Shown piece by piece: positions 50,730-59,582 of a stretch of DNA of 64,000 nucleotides. The position numbers were made by a program, and so were the translations under genes. The notes under the pieces were generated by a model. That model worked only from the letters and a program-made list of their open reading frames with translations, was not told the origin of the DNA and did not search any database. The stretch is from Microvirga lenta (GTDB lineage: Bacteria > Pseudomonadota > Alphaproteobacteria > Rhizobiales > Beijerinckiaceae), in NCBI RefSeq assembly GCF_020532555.1, contig NZ_JAJBBR010000015.1, positions 62,001-126,000 of the forward strand. Direction: 5' to 3'. Position 1 is the first letter of the stretch. Every line of letters begins with the position of its first letter.

Positions 50730-51719
50730 ATGATCAATGCTGCAATCGTCGGCTTGGGCTGGTGGGGGCGCACGATTGCACGCGACCTCAGGCAAAGCGA
50801 CCTGATCCGGCCGGTTCTCGGCATCGACCCGCTCGAGGGCGGCCGGCAGGTGGCGTCGGAATTCGGTCTGCGGACCTCGGCGAGGTTCGAGGACGCCCTG
50901 GAGGATCCGAGCGTCGATGCGGTCATTCTCTGCTCGCCTCACCGCTTCCATGCCGACCAGATTGTGGCGGCGGCAAAAGCCGGCAAGCACATTTTCTGTG
51001 AGAAGCCGCTCTGCACAACCGGCGCCGAAGTGGAGCGCGCGATTGCCGCCGTGAAGGCGGCAGGAGTTCAGCTCGGAATCGGGCACGAAAGGCGCTTCGA
51101 ACCCTCCGTGATCGATCTGCGCAAGCGGTTCGAGGAGGGTGAGTTCGGTACGGCCCTGTTGATGGAGGCCAATTTCAGCCAGGACAAATTCCTGGCGCTG
51201 CCGCCGGACAACTGGCGCCTTTCCCCCACCGAGTCGCCGGTCGGCCCCCTGTCGGCCACCGGCATCCATCTGGTAGACCTGTCGATTGCCGTCTTCGGAC
51301 GCCCGAAGGAAGTCTGGGCTCGCCTCGCGACCAGGGGCAGCTCCTTTGCGAACGGTGATACGCTCGCGATTACGATCGGATTCGAGAACGGCGCGACCGC
51401 CTTGCTGTCCGCCATTCTCGCGACGCCTTTCGTCGGCCGTTTCGCCGTTTACGGGTCGAAGGGCTGGATGGAGATCCGGGACCGGACGCATCCGGAGAAC
51501 CCCACCGGCTGGGACGTGACCACGATCCATCGCGGGGAGGAGCCGGTGACGGTCTTCGCCCCGCCCCATCCGGCGGTTCGCGACAATCTCGAGAGCTTCG
51601 CTCAGGCCGTCATGGGGAAGGCACCCTACCCGGTCCGGCTGGAGGAGATGGAGGCGAACGTGCGAACCTTCGAGGCGATCACGCGCTCGGCCGCAAGCGG
51701 GCGAATAGAGCCGGTTTAA
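50730..51719 (+). CDS. Gfo/Idh/MocA-family oxidoreductase
   Basis: A 329-residue NAD(P)-dependent oxidoreductase: N-terminal Rossmann fold (AAIVGLGWWGRTIARDL), the conserved EKP in HIFCEKPLCTT near residue 92, and the C-terminal alpha/beta domain with SATGIHLVDLSIAVFGRP where the catalytic His lies. Members oxidise sugars, inositols, and some open-chain or aromatic dihydrodiols. The ATG at 50730 has GGGGAT upstream; a longer in-frame form exists but its extra 92 residues do not resemble the family. The TetR gene follows after 64 bases. Confidence 0.87.
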   Translation: MINAAIVGLGWWGRTIARDLRQSDLIRPVLGIDPLEGGRQVASEFGLRTSARFEDALEDPSVDAVILCSPHRFHADQIVAAAKAGKHIFCEKPLCTTGAEVERAIAAVKAAGVQLGIGHERRFEPSVIDLRKRFEEGEFGTALLMEANFSQDKFLALPPDNWRLSPTESPVGPLSATGIHLVDLSIAVFGRPKEVWARLATRGSSFANGDTLAITIGFENGATALLSAILATPFVGRFAVYGSKGWMEIRDRTHPENPTGWDVTTIHRGEEPVTVFAPPHPAVRDNLESFAQAVMGKAPYPVRLEEMEANVRTFEAITRSAASGRIEPV

Positions 51720-51783
51720 GCCCAGTCGCAGTCGTCGCTGGCGGCAGAAATCTCTTTTCTGCCGGGGCAATCCGTGGCTTCTA

Positions 51784-52521
51784 GTGATATTGCTGCACGG
51801 CGGCAGCGCCTGGGACGACAGACCGATCGTGAAACCTGCCCGTTCAAACGCTTCCGAACCTGATGCCAAGGCCCCAAGGCGACGGCTCTCCCCTGTCGAC
51901 CGCAGGCAGCAGATTCTCGATGCCGCCATCGCCTATTTTTCGGAGGTGGGCTTCGACGGCGGCACCCGGGCCCTGGCGAAGAAGCTCGGAGTCACCCAAC
52001 CCCTCATCTATCGCTACTTCCCCTCCAAGGAAGATCTGATCCGCGAGGTCTACAACGAGGTCTACCTGGGCCGCTGGCAGGCCGAGTGGGAGGGATTGAT
52101 ATCCGACCGCCGTCTGCCCCTGCGCGAGCGTCTCGTGACCTTCTATCTCCGTTACACGGAGGTCGTTTTCGCCTCCGAATGGATGCGCATCTATCTGTTC
52201 TCCGGCCTTCGGGGGCTGGAGATCAATCAATGGTGGATCACGTTCGTCGAAGAGCGGATCCTCCGTCGGATCTGTGAGGAGATCCGCTTCGGCTATGGCT
52301 TACCAGGCTTCGACGTCCTGCCGATCCAGGAAGCGGAAATCGACCTCTATTGGATGTTCCACGGCGGAATCTTCTACTACGGCATGCGCCGGCACGTGTA
52401 CCAGGCGGCGCCTCACCTCCCGCTCCAGGCCTTTCTGGAGCTGAGCGTCGACAGCCTTCTCAAGGGACTTCCGGCCACCATCGGCGCAATCGTCGGTGAA
52501 CCATCTCCTGCTTCTCCTTGA
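51784..52521 (+). CDS. TetR-family transcriptional regulator
   Basis: A regulator of up to 245 residues with the TetR helix-turn-helix at about 40-85 (RRQQILDAAIAYFSEVGFDG; TRALAKKLGVTQPLIYRYFPSKEDLI, quoted in parts). The ligand domain is Trp/Tyr-rich (MRIYLFSGLRG, IDLYWMFHGGIFYYGMRRH), which suggests an aromatic or hydrophobic effector. The start is uncertain: GTG at 51784 or GTG at 51829; both leave the DNA-binding domain whole. It lies between the Gfo and FAD-monooxygenase genes and is the natural candidate to bind the three palindromes at 48247, 50521 and 52540. Confidence 0.87.
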   Translation: MILLHGGSAWDDRPIVKPARSNASEPDAKAPRRRLSPVDRRQQILDAAIAYFSEVGFDGGTRALAKKLGVTQPLIYRYFPSKEDLIREVYNEVYLGRWQAEWEGLISDRRLPLRERLVTFYLRYTEVVFASEWMRIYLFSGLRGLEINQWWITFVEERILRRICEEIRFGYGLPGFDVLPIQEAEIDLYWMFHGGIFYYGMRRHVYQAAPHLPLQAFLELSVDSLLKGLPATIGAIVGEPSPASP

Positions 52522-52555
52522 CCTCCCGGCCGTATTTTATTTATCATATGATAAA
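52518..52555 (+). promoter_or_regulatory. promoter of the FAD monooxygenase with TetR-type palindrome, site 3
   Basis: TTGACC (52518-52523) and TATCAT (52542-52547) are 18 bases apart. The perfect 16-bp palindrome TTTATCATATGATAAA (52540-52555) covers the -10, a classic repressor position. The -35 overlaps the TetR stop codon. Confidence 0.65.
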
Positions 52556-52578
52556 ATGCAGCAGAGCGGAGTTTCACG

Positions 52579-53802
52579 ATGCCGACCCAAGCGCCCCGTG
52601 CCATCGTCGTCGGCGGCTCCATGGGAGGGTTGTTCGCTGCCCTCTCGCTGCTGCGGGCCGGATGGGACGTGCATGTCTACGAGCGCGTGTCTGTGGAGCT
52701 CTCGGGGAGAGGTGCGGGAATCGTCACGCATCCCGAGCTTGTATCGGCTCTGGCCTTGGTGGGACTGCATCCTGGAGAGGATCTCGGGGTCTTCATGGAT
52801 GAGCGGCGGACGCTCGACAGGAGCGGCAACCTCATCGGCCGGTACCATTGCCCTCAGACAGCGACCTCATGGAACCGCCTCTTTCAGATGCTGCGGGACG
52901 CCTTCCCGGCCGGACGCTACCATCTGGGCAAGGAACTTGTCGGCTGTGAGATCCGCAGGGACAGCGCCCTCGCCCGTTTCAGCGATGGCAGCACGGTGGA
53001 GGCCGAACTCATCGTCGGAGCGGACGGCATCCGCTCCACGGTGCGGCAGCAGTTCCTGCCGGACGTGAAATCCGTCTATGCCGGCTATGTCGCATGGCGC
53101 GGTCTCGTGGACGAGGGCGCGCTGACGCCTGCCGCCCATCGCGACCTCTTTCCCTATTTCGCCTTCTGCCTCCCACCGGGAGAGCAGATGCTGGGCTATC
53201 CGGTCGCCGGTCCGAACGACGACCTGCGGCCCGGGCACCGGCGCTACAACTTCGTCTGGTATCGCCCGGCGGACGAGGAAACCGAACTCAAACGTCTCCT
53301 GACGGATGAGTCCGGGCATACGCATACCGGCTCGATTCCACCTCCTCTGATCTCCCGCAACTCCGTCGAGGAGATGCGTTCTCACAGCGACGAGGTTCTG
53401 GCCCCGCAATTCCGCGATCTCGTGCGTGTGACCGAGCAGCCGTTTCTCCAGCCGATCTACGACCTCGGAAGTCCACGCATGGCGTTTTCGCGCGTGGCTC
53501 TCGTCGGCGATGCCGCGTTCGTCGCCCGCCCGCATGTCGGCGGCGGTGTTGCGAAAGCATTTGGCGACGCCAAGGCGCTCACGGCTGCCCTCGAAGCGGA
53601 ACAGGATGTCTCCTCCGCCCTGGAGCGATTCGAGGCGGAAAGGGTCGCCATGGGCCGAAGGATCGTCGATCAGGCACGGCGTCTCGGTTCCTATATGCGG
53701 ACCCGATTCGACACAGCCGAGGAGCGGGCGCTCGCCGAACGCCACCAAACACCCGCTGCCGTGATGAGCGAAACCGCTCTGCTGAACTTCCTGCGCGACT
53801 GA
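52579..53802 (+). CDS. FAD-dependent aromatic monooxygenase (2,6-dihydroxypyridine hydroxylase-like)
   Basis: A 407-residue group A flavin monooxygenase. The FAD-binding region VVGGSMGGLFAALSLL (residues 10-25) has the GGSMGG form typical of the dihydroxypyridine 3-hydroxylase subgroup; ADGIRSTVR (DG motif) is near 155 and VGDAAFVARPHVGGGVAKAFGDA (GD motif) near 305. FWY-rich elements such as YNFVWYRPA also fit that subgroup. It hydroxylates an electron-rich aromatic or heteroaromatic ring using NAD(P)H and oxygen. AGCGGAG lies upstream of the ATG. Probable first gene of an operon with the next HIBADH gene. Confidence 0.87.
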   Translation: MPTQAPRAIVVGGSMGGLFAALSLLRAGWDVHVYERVSVELSGRGAGIVTHPELVSALALVGLHPGEDLGVFMDERRTLDRSGNLIGRYHCPQTATSWNRLFQMLRDAFPAGRYHLGKELVGCEIRRDSALARFSDGSTVEAELIVGADGIRSTVRQQFLPDVKSVYAGYVAWRGLVDEGALTPAAHRDLFPYFAFCLPPGEQMLGYPVAGPNDDLRPGHRRYNFVWYRPADEETELKRLLTDESGHTHTGSIPPPLISRNSVEEMRSHSDEVLAPQFRDLVRVTEQPFLQPIYDLGSPRMAFSRVALVGDAAFVARPHVGGGVAKAFGDAKALTAALEAEQDVSSALERFEAERVAMGRRIVDQARRLGSYMRTRFDTAEERALAERHQTPAAVMSETALLNFLRD

Positions 53803-53891
53803 CACGAAAAGCGCGGGCGGGAGACCTGTGCCATTCGTTGTCAGACATGGGGAGCAGTGCCATGATCCGCCGTAAACCGTGAGGACACGCC

Positions 53892-54779
53892 ATGAAAATT
53901 GGGATCGCCGGTCTTGGACGCATGGGCACCGCCATTGCTGAGCGATTGATGGAGGTGGGGCACGATTTGATCGTGTGGAACCGCTCACCCGAGAAGACGA
54001 GGCATCTGACCGCGCAAGGTGCCTATGCAGCCGCATCGGCCAGCGAGGTTGGAGAGAAGAGCGACGCCATCATCACGATCCTGACGGATGCCGCAGCCAT
54101 CGACAGTGTCTATCGCAGTCCGGCCGGACTTCTCGCAGCCGATCTCGAGGGAAAGCTCGTCATCGACATGAGCACCGTGCAGCCGGAAACGGAACGACGC
54201 CTGGCTGAGGACGTGCGCAAAAGCGGGGCGACCTTCGTCGAATGCCCCGTGGGCGGCACAACCGGCCCCGCCAGAGCGGGCAAGCTCATCGGCCTCATGG
54301 GAGGCGCACCCGATGACGTGGCGCGCGCCCGTCCGATCCTTGAGCAGTTGTGCCGACGCGTGGAACATGTCGGGCCGGTGGGGGCCGGAGCGAGCATGAA
54401 GCTCGCCATCAACCTGCCCCTGCTGGTCTTCTATCAGGCCCTCGGCGAGGCTTACTCTCTTTGCCGGCATCTGGGGAACGATCCGGAAGCCGTGATGGAT
54501 CTCTTTTCCGATACTTCAGGGGGTGCGAACGTTCTCAAGGTTCGCGGGCCCGCGATTGCCCGGGCACTGACGGGCGAGGAATTCATCCCTCCGACCTTCG
54601 ACGTCAATTCAATCCGCAAGGATCTCCGGACCATGCTGGACGAAGCCAGGACTCAAGGCATCGACCTTCCCCTCGTGGAACGCACGCTTGCCATCTATGA
54701 CGAAGCCGGACGCTCCGGCTGGGGTGAGAGAGACGGCACGAGCCTTCCCGCCTATTGGGCAAACCGGCACGGCAGCTAA
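53892..54779 (+). CDS. 3-hydroxyisobutyrate dehydrogenase-family oxidoreductase (paralogue 3)
   Basis: A 295-residue beta-hydroxyacid dehydrogenase with IGIAGLGRMGTAIAERL, ECPVGGTTGPARAGKLIGLMGG near residue 120 and catalytic Lys near 170 in ASMKLAINL. The substrate motif CPVGG differs from the DxPVSGG norm by Cys and Gly. It follows the FAD monooxygenase after 89 bases and precedes the HisD-like gene, so it may belong to either unit. In sulfopropanediol clusters a dehydrogenase of similar type accompanies HpsN, but identity is unproven. Confidence 0.86.
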   Translation: MKIGIAGLGRMGTAIAERLMEVGHDLIVWNRSPEKTRHLTAQGAYAAASASEVGEKSDAIITILTDAAAIDSVYRSPAGLLAADLEGKLVIDMSTVQPETERRLAEDVRKSGATFVECPVGGTTGPARAGKLIGLMGGAPDDVARARPILEQLCRRVEHVGPVGAGASMKLAINLPLLVFYQALGEAYSLCRHLGNDPEAVMDLFSDTSGGANVLKVRGPAIARALTGEEFIPPTFDVNSIRKDLRTMLDEARTQGIDLPLVERTLAIYDEAGRSGWGERDGTSLPAYWANRHGS

Positions 54780-54813
54780 GCTCTCGCACCCGAAAAGCGG
54801 ATAGCACTACTTC

Positions 54814-54843
54814 TTGACATATCGCTCACGGCGATGACCTTAT
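54814..54843 (+). promoter_or_regulatory. candidate promoter of the HisD-like gene with embedded inverted repeat
   Basis: Perfect -35 TTGACA at 54814-54819; the best -10 at 17-18 bp is weak (CCTTAT, 54838-54843). ATCGC-TCACG-GCGAT at 54821-54835 is an inverted repeat in the spacer and could bind a regulator. Confidence 0.35.
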
Positions 54844-54877
54844 TGATCAAACGCTAGATAAATATCAGGGAGTTCCC

Positions 54878-56185
54878 ATGGCACGCTGGCTTAAACGCGG
54901 TCGCGATGCAGAGGCCATCGCCGAGGATGACGCCAAGATCCGCGCCACCGTCGAGGGAATTCTCGACGACATCGCGAGGCGGGGCGATGCCGCCGTAAGG
55001 GAGCTGTCGGCGAAGTTCGATCGTTGGGATCGTTCCGACTACAGGTTGACGGATCAGGAAATCCGGGACTGCCTGTCAGAGCTCTCGCAGCGCAATCTCG
55101 ACGATATCCGCTTTGCGCAGGAGCAGGTCCGAAACTTTGCCGAACACCAGCGGGCTTCGATGAAGGACATCGAGGTCGAGACGCTGCCGGGAGTCATCCT
55201 GGGCCACAAGAACATCCCGGTAAATTCCGTCGGCTGCTATGTACCGGGGGGCAAATATCCCCTGCTCGCTTCGGCGCATATGTCGGTCATCACGGCAAAG
55301 GTGGCGGGGGTACCCCGCATCATGACCTGTGCCCCGCCCTACCAGGGAAGGCCGGCCCCCGCCATCGTCGCGGCGCAGCACCTTGCCGGCGCCGACGTGA
55401 TCTACTGCCTCGGCGGCGTCCAGGCGGTGGGTGCCATGGCGCTCGGGACCGAGAGCATCGACCCTGTGGACATGCTCGTCGGTCCCGGCAATGCCTTCGT
55501 GGCGGAGGCCAAACGCCAGCTTTACGGGCGCGTGGGAATCGATCTTTTTGCCGGCCCCACCGAAACCCTGGTCATCGCCGATGAAACCGTCGATGCCGAG
55601 ATGTGCGCGACGGATCTGCTCGGGCAGGCGGAGCACGGTCCGAACTCCCCTGCCATTCTTCTGACCACATCGGAGACGCTGGCGCGTGAGACCATGGCCG
55701 AGGTGGAGCGGTTACTGGGCATCCTGCCGACCGCCGAAATCGCACGGCAGGCCTGGGCCGATTACGGCGCCGTGATCGTCTGCGATTCCGACGAGGAAAT
55801 GGTGCGCGAGGCCGATGCCATTGCGTCAGAACACGTGCAGGTCATGACGCGCGACCCGGATTACTTCCTCAACAACATGACGAATTACGGCGCCCTGTTC
55901 CTGGGCCCGCGGACCAATGTGTCCTATGGCGACAAGGTCATCGGCACCAACCACACCCTCCCGACCAAGAAGGCGGCGCGCTATACGGGCGGTCTCTGGG
56001 TCGGCAAGTTCCTGAAGACCGTCACCTACCAGAAGGTCATGACGGACGAGGCCTCGGCCATGATCGGGGAGTACTGCTCGAGGCTCTGCATGCTCGAAGG
56101 ATTTGCCGGCCATGCGGAGCAGGCCAACATCCGTGTGCGCCGCTACGGCGGACGCAACATCCCCTATGCTTCGGCGGCCGAATGA
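54878..56185 (+). CDS. histidinol dehydrogenase-family protein, HpsN (sulfopropanediol 3-dehydrogenase)-like
   Basis: A 435-residue member of the HisD family. The zinc/catalytic residues are retained: GQAEHGPNS (Gln and His, near 249-252), ASEHVQ (Glu-His, near 319), GDKVIGTNH (Asp, near 352) and GFAGHAEQ (His, near 410). It nevertheless differs from biosynthetic HisD in signatures I associate with the HpsN group ([57 protein letters not shown], in parts). HpsN oxidises (R)-2,3-dihydroxypropane-1-sulfonate to sulfolactate. No his genes are near, and an SDR is coupled by an ATGA overlap. A dehydrogenase of a small polyol is likely; sulfonate use is a hypothesis. Confidence 0.83.
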   Translation: MARWLKRGRDAEAIAEDDAKIRATVEGILDDIARRGDAAVRELSAKFDRWDRSDYRLTDQEIRDCLSELSQRNLDDIRFAQEQVRNFAEHQRASMKDIEVETLPGVILGHKNIPVNSVGCYVPGGKYPLLASAHMSVITAKVAGVPRIMTCAPPYQGRPAPAIVAAQHLAGADVIYCLGGVQAVGAMALGTESIDPVDMLVGPGNAFVAEAKRQLYGRVGIDLFAGPTETLVIADETVDAEMCATDLLGQAEHGPNSPAILLTTSETLARETMAEVERLLGILPTAEIARQAWADYGAVIVCDSDEEMVREADAIASEHVQVMTRDPDYFLNNMTNYGALFLGPRTNVSYGDKVIGTNHTLPTKKAARYTGGLWVGKFLKTVTYQKVMTDEASAMIGEYCSRLCMLEGFAGHAEQANIRVRRYGGRNIPYASAAE

Positions 56186-56958
56186 TGGCAGCGTCTCCCC
56201 TTCCCCATCCTCCGTCCTTTCGCCTGGACGGCAAGCGTGCTCTCGTGACCGGCGCCGGGCGCGGCATCGGTCTGGCCGCAGCGGCGGCACTGGCAGCGGC
56301 CGGTGCGCATGTAACGCTCGCTGCGCGCACATCCGAAGAGATCGAAGCCGCGGCGGCGGCTATTCGCGATCAGGGCCAATCGGCCGAAGCTCTTCCGCTC
56401 GACATGAACGATCTGAGCGCATTCTCTCGGATCGTCGAGGCAACGGAGCCCTTCGACATCTTCGTGAACAACGCCGGCACGAACCGGCCGAAACCCTTCA
56501 CCGAGGTCCCGGTCGAGGATTTCGATGCGGTGATGAACCTCAACGTTCGGGCCGCGTTCTTCGCGGCGCAAGCGGTCGTCAAACGTTTGATCGCCGCCGG
56601 ACGTGCGGGCTCCATCATCAATGTCTCGTCGCAAATGGGACATGTCGGCGGGGCCAACCGCACCGTCTACTGCACCTCGAAATTCGCCCTCGAAGGCCTC
56701 ACCAAGGCTATGGCGGTGGAGCTCGGTCCGCACGGCATCCGGGTCAACACCCTTTGCCCGACATTCATCGAAACGCCCATGACGCGGCCTTTCCTAGCAG
56801 ATCCGAATTTCCGCTCCAGCGTCCTCTCGAAGATCAAGCTGGGACGTCTCGGGCAGGTGGAGGACCTGACCGGCGCCATCGTCTTTCTGGCGAGCGATGC
56901 ATCGAGCCTGATGACGGGTTCGTCGCTCCTGGTCGATGGCGGATGGACCGCTGACTGA
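56182..56958 (+). CDS. SDR-family NAD(P)-dependent oxidoreductase
   Basis: A 258-residue classical short-chain dehydrogenase with TGAGRGIG near residue 23, [11 protein letters not shown] near 98, the catalytic Ser in INVSSQMG and YCTSK near 165, and the ending [10 protein letters not shown]. The NNAGTNRP...F pattern is common in gluconate-5-dehydrogenase-like enzymes. The start overlaps the HisD-like stop as ATGA. Together with the HisD-like enzyme and the HIBADH paralogue it forms a three-dehydrogenase set acting on one small hydroxylated substrate. Confidence 0.88.
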   Translation: MMAASPLPHPPSFRLDGKRALVTGAGRGIGLAAAAALAAAGAHVTLAARTSEEIEAAAAAIRDQGQSAEALPLDMNDLSAFSRIVEATEPFDIFVNNAGTNRPKPFTEVPVEDFDAVMNLNVRAAFFAAQAVVKRLIAAGRAGSIINVSSQMGHVGGANRTVYCTSKFALEGLTKAMAVELGPHGIRVNTLCPTFIETPMTRPFLADPNFRSSVLSKIKLGRLGQVEDLTGAIVFLASDASSLMTGSSLLVDGGWTAD

Positions 56959-56985
56959 GCGGTTTCGCCGCTGATCCTGCGAGGG

Positions 56986-57648
56986 CTAGTCACGCCCCCG
57001 CAGTGGATCGTAGCTCGTCATGACCGTGGAGCGGTAAGCGGGCCGCTCGCTCAGCCGTGCAAACCACTCCGCAAGCCTTGGAAGATCGGGCCGCGGGATA
57101 TCCATGGTGAACCAGCGATAAAGGGTGGCCCCGGCCGGGATATCTCCCATCGAGAACGTCTGCCCTCCTAGCCAGGGCGTCTCGGCGAGCCTGGCATCGA
57201 GGATCGCATAGATCTGTCCGGCCTCCTCGGCCAGTTTCGAAAGACGCTCCGGGCTGCGCTGCGAAGGGGGCTTGCGCACGGCCTCCCAGAAAAGCGGAAT
57301 GAATACCGGCGAAAGGGTCGTCTGCATCCAGTCCATCCACTGGTCCGCCACGGCCGCATCGGCCGCACTTGCGGGGTGCAGCATCCCACGGCCATAAACG
57401 GCACTGAAATAGCGCACGATGACGTTGGACTCCCAAAGAACGAGATCGCCGTCCTGAAGCGTCGGTATCCGACGATTGGGATTCATGGCGCTGTAGGACG
57501 CGGAATCGAGGCCGCCATGGGACCCTCCGGCGTCGATGCGCTCCACCTCCAGACCGAGTTCGGCCATGACCCAGAGAACCTTCTGGACATTGACCGAAGT
57601 ACTGCGGCCCCACAGCTTCATCGCCTCCACGGTCGCTGTCTCGCTCAT
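56986..57648 (-). CDS. glutathione S-transferase family protein
   Basis: A 220-residue GST: N-terminal thioredoxin fold (KLWGRSTSVNVQKVLWVMAELGL, in parts; catalytic Ser near residue 15), NPNRRIPTLQDGDLVLWESNVIVRY with the cis-Pro and the glutathione-binding Glu-Ser, and an all-helical C-terminal domain with SMGDIPAGATLYRW. It starts with ATG overlapping the upstream deacetylase stop (ATGA). Cytoplasmic; could conjugate or isomerise a pathway intermediate. It is the last gene of the minus-strand cluster and convergent with the SDR. Confidence 0.87.
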   Translation of the reverse strand: MSETATVEAMKLWGRSTSVNVQKVLWVMAELGLEVERIDAGGSHGGLDSASYSAMNPNRRIPTLQDGDLVLWESNVIVRYFSAVYGRGMLHPASAADAAVADQWMDWMQTTLSPVFIPLFWEAVRKPPSQRSPERLSKLAEEAGQIYAILDARLAETPWLGGQTFSMGDIPAGATLYRWFTMDIPRPDLPRLAEWFARLSERPAYRSTVMTSYDPLRGRD

Positions 57649-58535
57649 GCGGCTGAACGGCGGTGCCTTGCCATCTCCCCCGTGTACCAATCGCCGATCT
57701 CGCTCGCCGTCATCAGCGCCACTCCTTCATGGCCGATCACGTAATCGAGCAACTCCTCGAGATAGCGGATCCGATGCGGGACGCCTGTGATGTAGGGATG
57801 CATGGAAATCGCCATCACGCGCGCATTCTCCGCCCCCTCTTGATAGAGCCTGTCGAACTGATCCTTCCCTGTCTTCAGGAACTGTTCGGAGGCGTGCTGC
57901 TGAAGGGCGTAGACGACGATGTCGTTGGTCTCGACCGTGTACGGGATCGTGGTGACGGTTCCGTGGGGCGTGGCGATTTCCTGCGGCAGGTCGTCGATGA
58001 CCCAGTCGGCGACATACTCGATCCCGTGCTCCCGCAGCAGGTCGAGCGTTTCCTCCGTCTCTGTCAGTCCAGGACTTTCCCACGAACGGGGCGGACGCCC
58101 CACGAAGGAGGAGATTGCATCGACCGATCTCCTGATCGCGTCCCGCTGGTTCTCGACCTTGTGCATGGGTCCCTGGAGAAATCCATGACCCATGAATTCG
58201 AAGCCGGCGTCACGGGCAGCCGCAGCCACCCGCGGATACGATGTACAGACATTGCCGTTGATCGCCAGGGTCGTCGGAATGTTGCGCCGGGTCAGCGCCT
58301 CGAATTGCCGCCAGAACCCGGCCCGCATGCCGTATTCGTGCCATGACCAGTTCGGAACGTCCGGCAGGAGCGGCTGCCCCATGGGGGGCGGCAGGACCGT
58401 TCGCGGCATCGGCTTTTCGATCCGCCATTCCTCCACATTGAGGACGAACCACACCGCGATCCGAGCGCCGTTTGGCAGTTGAAGCGAAGGCCGGTCTACC
58501 AGCGCCTGATACGGAATTCGATCGGTGAACGCCAT
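57645..58535 (-). CDS. polysaccharide deacetylase-family protein (PuuE allantoinase-like)
   Basis: A 296-residue protein of the NodB/polysaccharide deacetylase fold, closest in pattern to PuuE-type cytosolic hydrolases: NVEEWR near residue 33, WHEYGMRAGFWRQF near 65, ATLAINGN-like TTLAINGNVC near 90, FMGHGFLQGPMHK near 114, and SWESPGLTETEETLDLL near 150. There is no signal peptide, so it is not a cell-wall enzyme; this group cleaves C-N bonds in small molecules such as allantoin. The metal-binding D-H-H triad of true deacetylases is not evident. Coupled to the GST gene. Confidence 0.83.
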   Translation of the reverse strand: MAFTDRIPYQALVDRPSLQLPNGARIAVWFVLNVEEWRIEKPMPRTVLPPPMGQPLLPDVPNWSWHEYGMRAGFWRQFEALTRRNIPTTLAINGNVCTSYPRVAAAARDAGFEFMGHGFLQGPMHKVENQRDAIRRSVDAISSFVGRPPRSWESPGLTETEETLDLLREHGIEYVADWVIDDLPQEIATPHGTVTTIPYTVETNDIVVYALQQHASEQFLKTGKDQFDRLYQEGAENARVMAISMHPYITGVPHRIRYLEELLDYVIGHEGVALMTASEIGDWYTGEMARHRRSAA

Positions 58536-58615
58536 GACACCCTCCTCTGCTTCAAGATGGAAGAACGAACCTCGGCGGCTTTGCTCCGGCAGGCCGGCTC
58601 ACTTCCTTTTTCGCC

Positions 58616-59536
58616 CTATCGAAACTCGGCAGGTGCGAAGGCATGACCGGCATCCTTGAGCTTCGCGAGCAGTTCCGCCGTCTGCGCCTCGGTCAGAGGG
58701 GTGAGAGGCGGCCGGAGCGTCGCAAGGCCGGGCTCGGCAAGGATGGTCGAGAGAACGGCCTTAGCGGCTGGGATGAGAGGGTATCCGGAGAAGATGTTGC
58801 GCACCTCCGCGACCGGCTTCTGCAATTCGTCCGCCTCTGGCGATTGCCAGTTGTCGATCAGACCGCGAATGGCAGCCGCATTGATGTTGCCGGAAGCCGT
58901 GATGCAGCCGGCTGCGCCAAGACGAAGGGCCTTCAGGAGGACGCCTTCCGAGCTCGGGAAGATGCGGAATTCCGGAAAGCGGGTGAGCATCGCCTCCGTA
59001 TTCGCCCAGTCGCCGGAGCTGTCCTTGATGCCAAGGACAGTATCAGGATAGCGCTTGACCAGACGTTCGATGAGGCCGTGCGGGATGCCGACGCCGGTCA
59101 TCTGCGGGATGTGGTACAACCACAACTCCAGGTCCGACGAGCCGACCCGCTCGATCACCTCGGAGTAGAAGGCGAACAGTCCTTCTTCCGTGACGGGCTT
59201 GTAGTAGAAAGGCGGCAGCATCAGAACGCCGCCGCAGCCGAGAGTGACGGCATGTCTCGTCAGTTCCACTGCATCCGGAAGAGCGGATTGCCCGGTGCCG
59301 GGGAGCAGGAGGGAGGGATCGATCCCTCCCTCGACCAAACCTTCGAGGAGTTCCATGCGCTCGCCCAGAGAGAGCGAGTTCGCCTCACTGGTCGTGCCGA
59401 ATACGGCGAGCCCATTCGCGCCCTGAGCCAGCAGCCAGCGGCAGGTCTTCAAGAACAGGCGAGCATCGGGTTCGAGTCGAGCATCGAATGGGGTGATGGC
59501 GGGAACGAGAACTCCCGCGAAAGCGGCTTTAGCCAT
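58616..59536 (-). CDS. dihydrodipicolinate synthase (DapA)-family lyase/aldolase
   Basis: A 306-residue class I aldolase-fold protein. GTTSE at residues 47-51, catalytic Tyr at 141 (LYHIPQ) and Schiff-base Lys at 171 (GIKDSSGD) are all present. It is unlikely to be the lysine-biosynthetic DapA because of its catabolic context and the FYYKPVTEEGL loop; the family includes keto-deoxy-sugar-acid, sialate and hydroxybenzylidene-pyruvate lyases. It probably releases pyruvate or another 2-oxoacid. It lies 80 bases after the deacetylase-like gene's start region on the same strand. Confidence 0.87.
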   Translation of the reverse strand: MAKAAFAGVLVPAITPFDARLEPDARLFLKTCRWLLAQGANGLAVFGTTSEANSLSLGERMELLEGLVEGGIDPSLLLPGTGQSALPDAVELTRHAVTLGCGGVLMLPPFYYKPVTEEGLFAFYSEVIERVGSSDLELWLYHIPQMTGVGIPHGLIERLVKRYPDTVLGIKDSSGDWANTEAMLTRFPEFRIFPSSEGVLLKALRLGAAGCITASGNINAAAIRGLIDNWQSPEADELQKPVAEVRNIFSGYPLIPAAKAVLSTILAEPGLATLRPPLTPLTEAQTAELLAKLKDAGHAFAPAEFR

Positions 59537-59582
59537 TGATCTCTGCTTTCAAGCGCACGTTACGGTCAGTCGAGGATAAACA

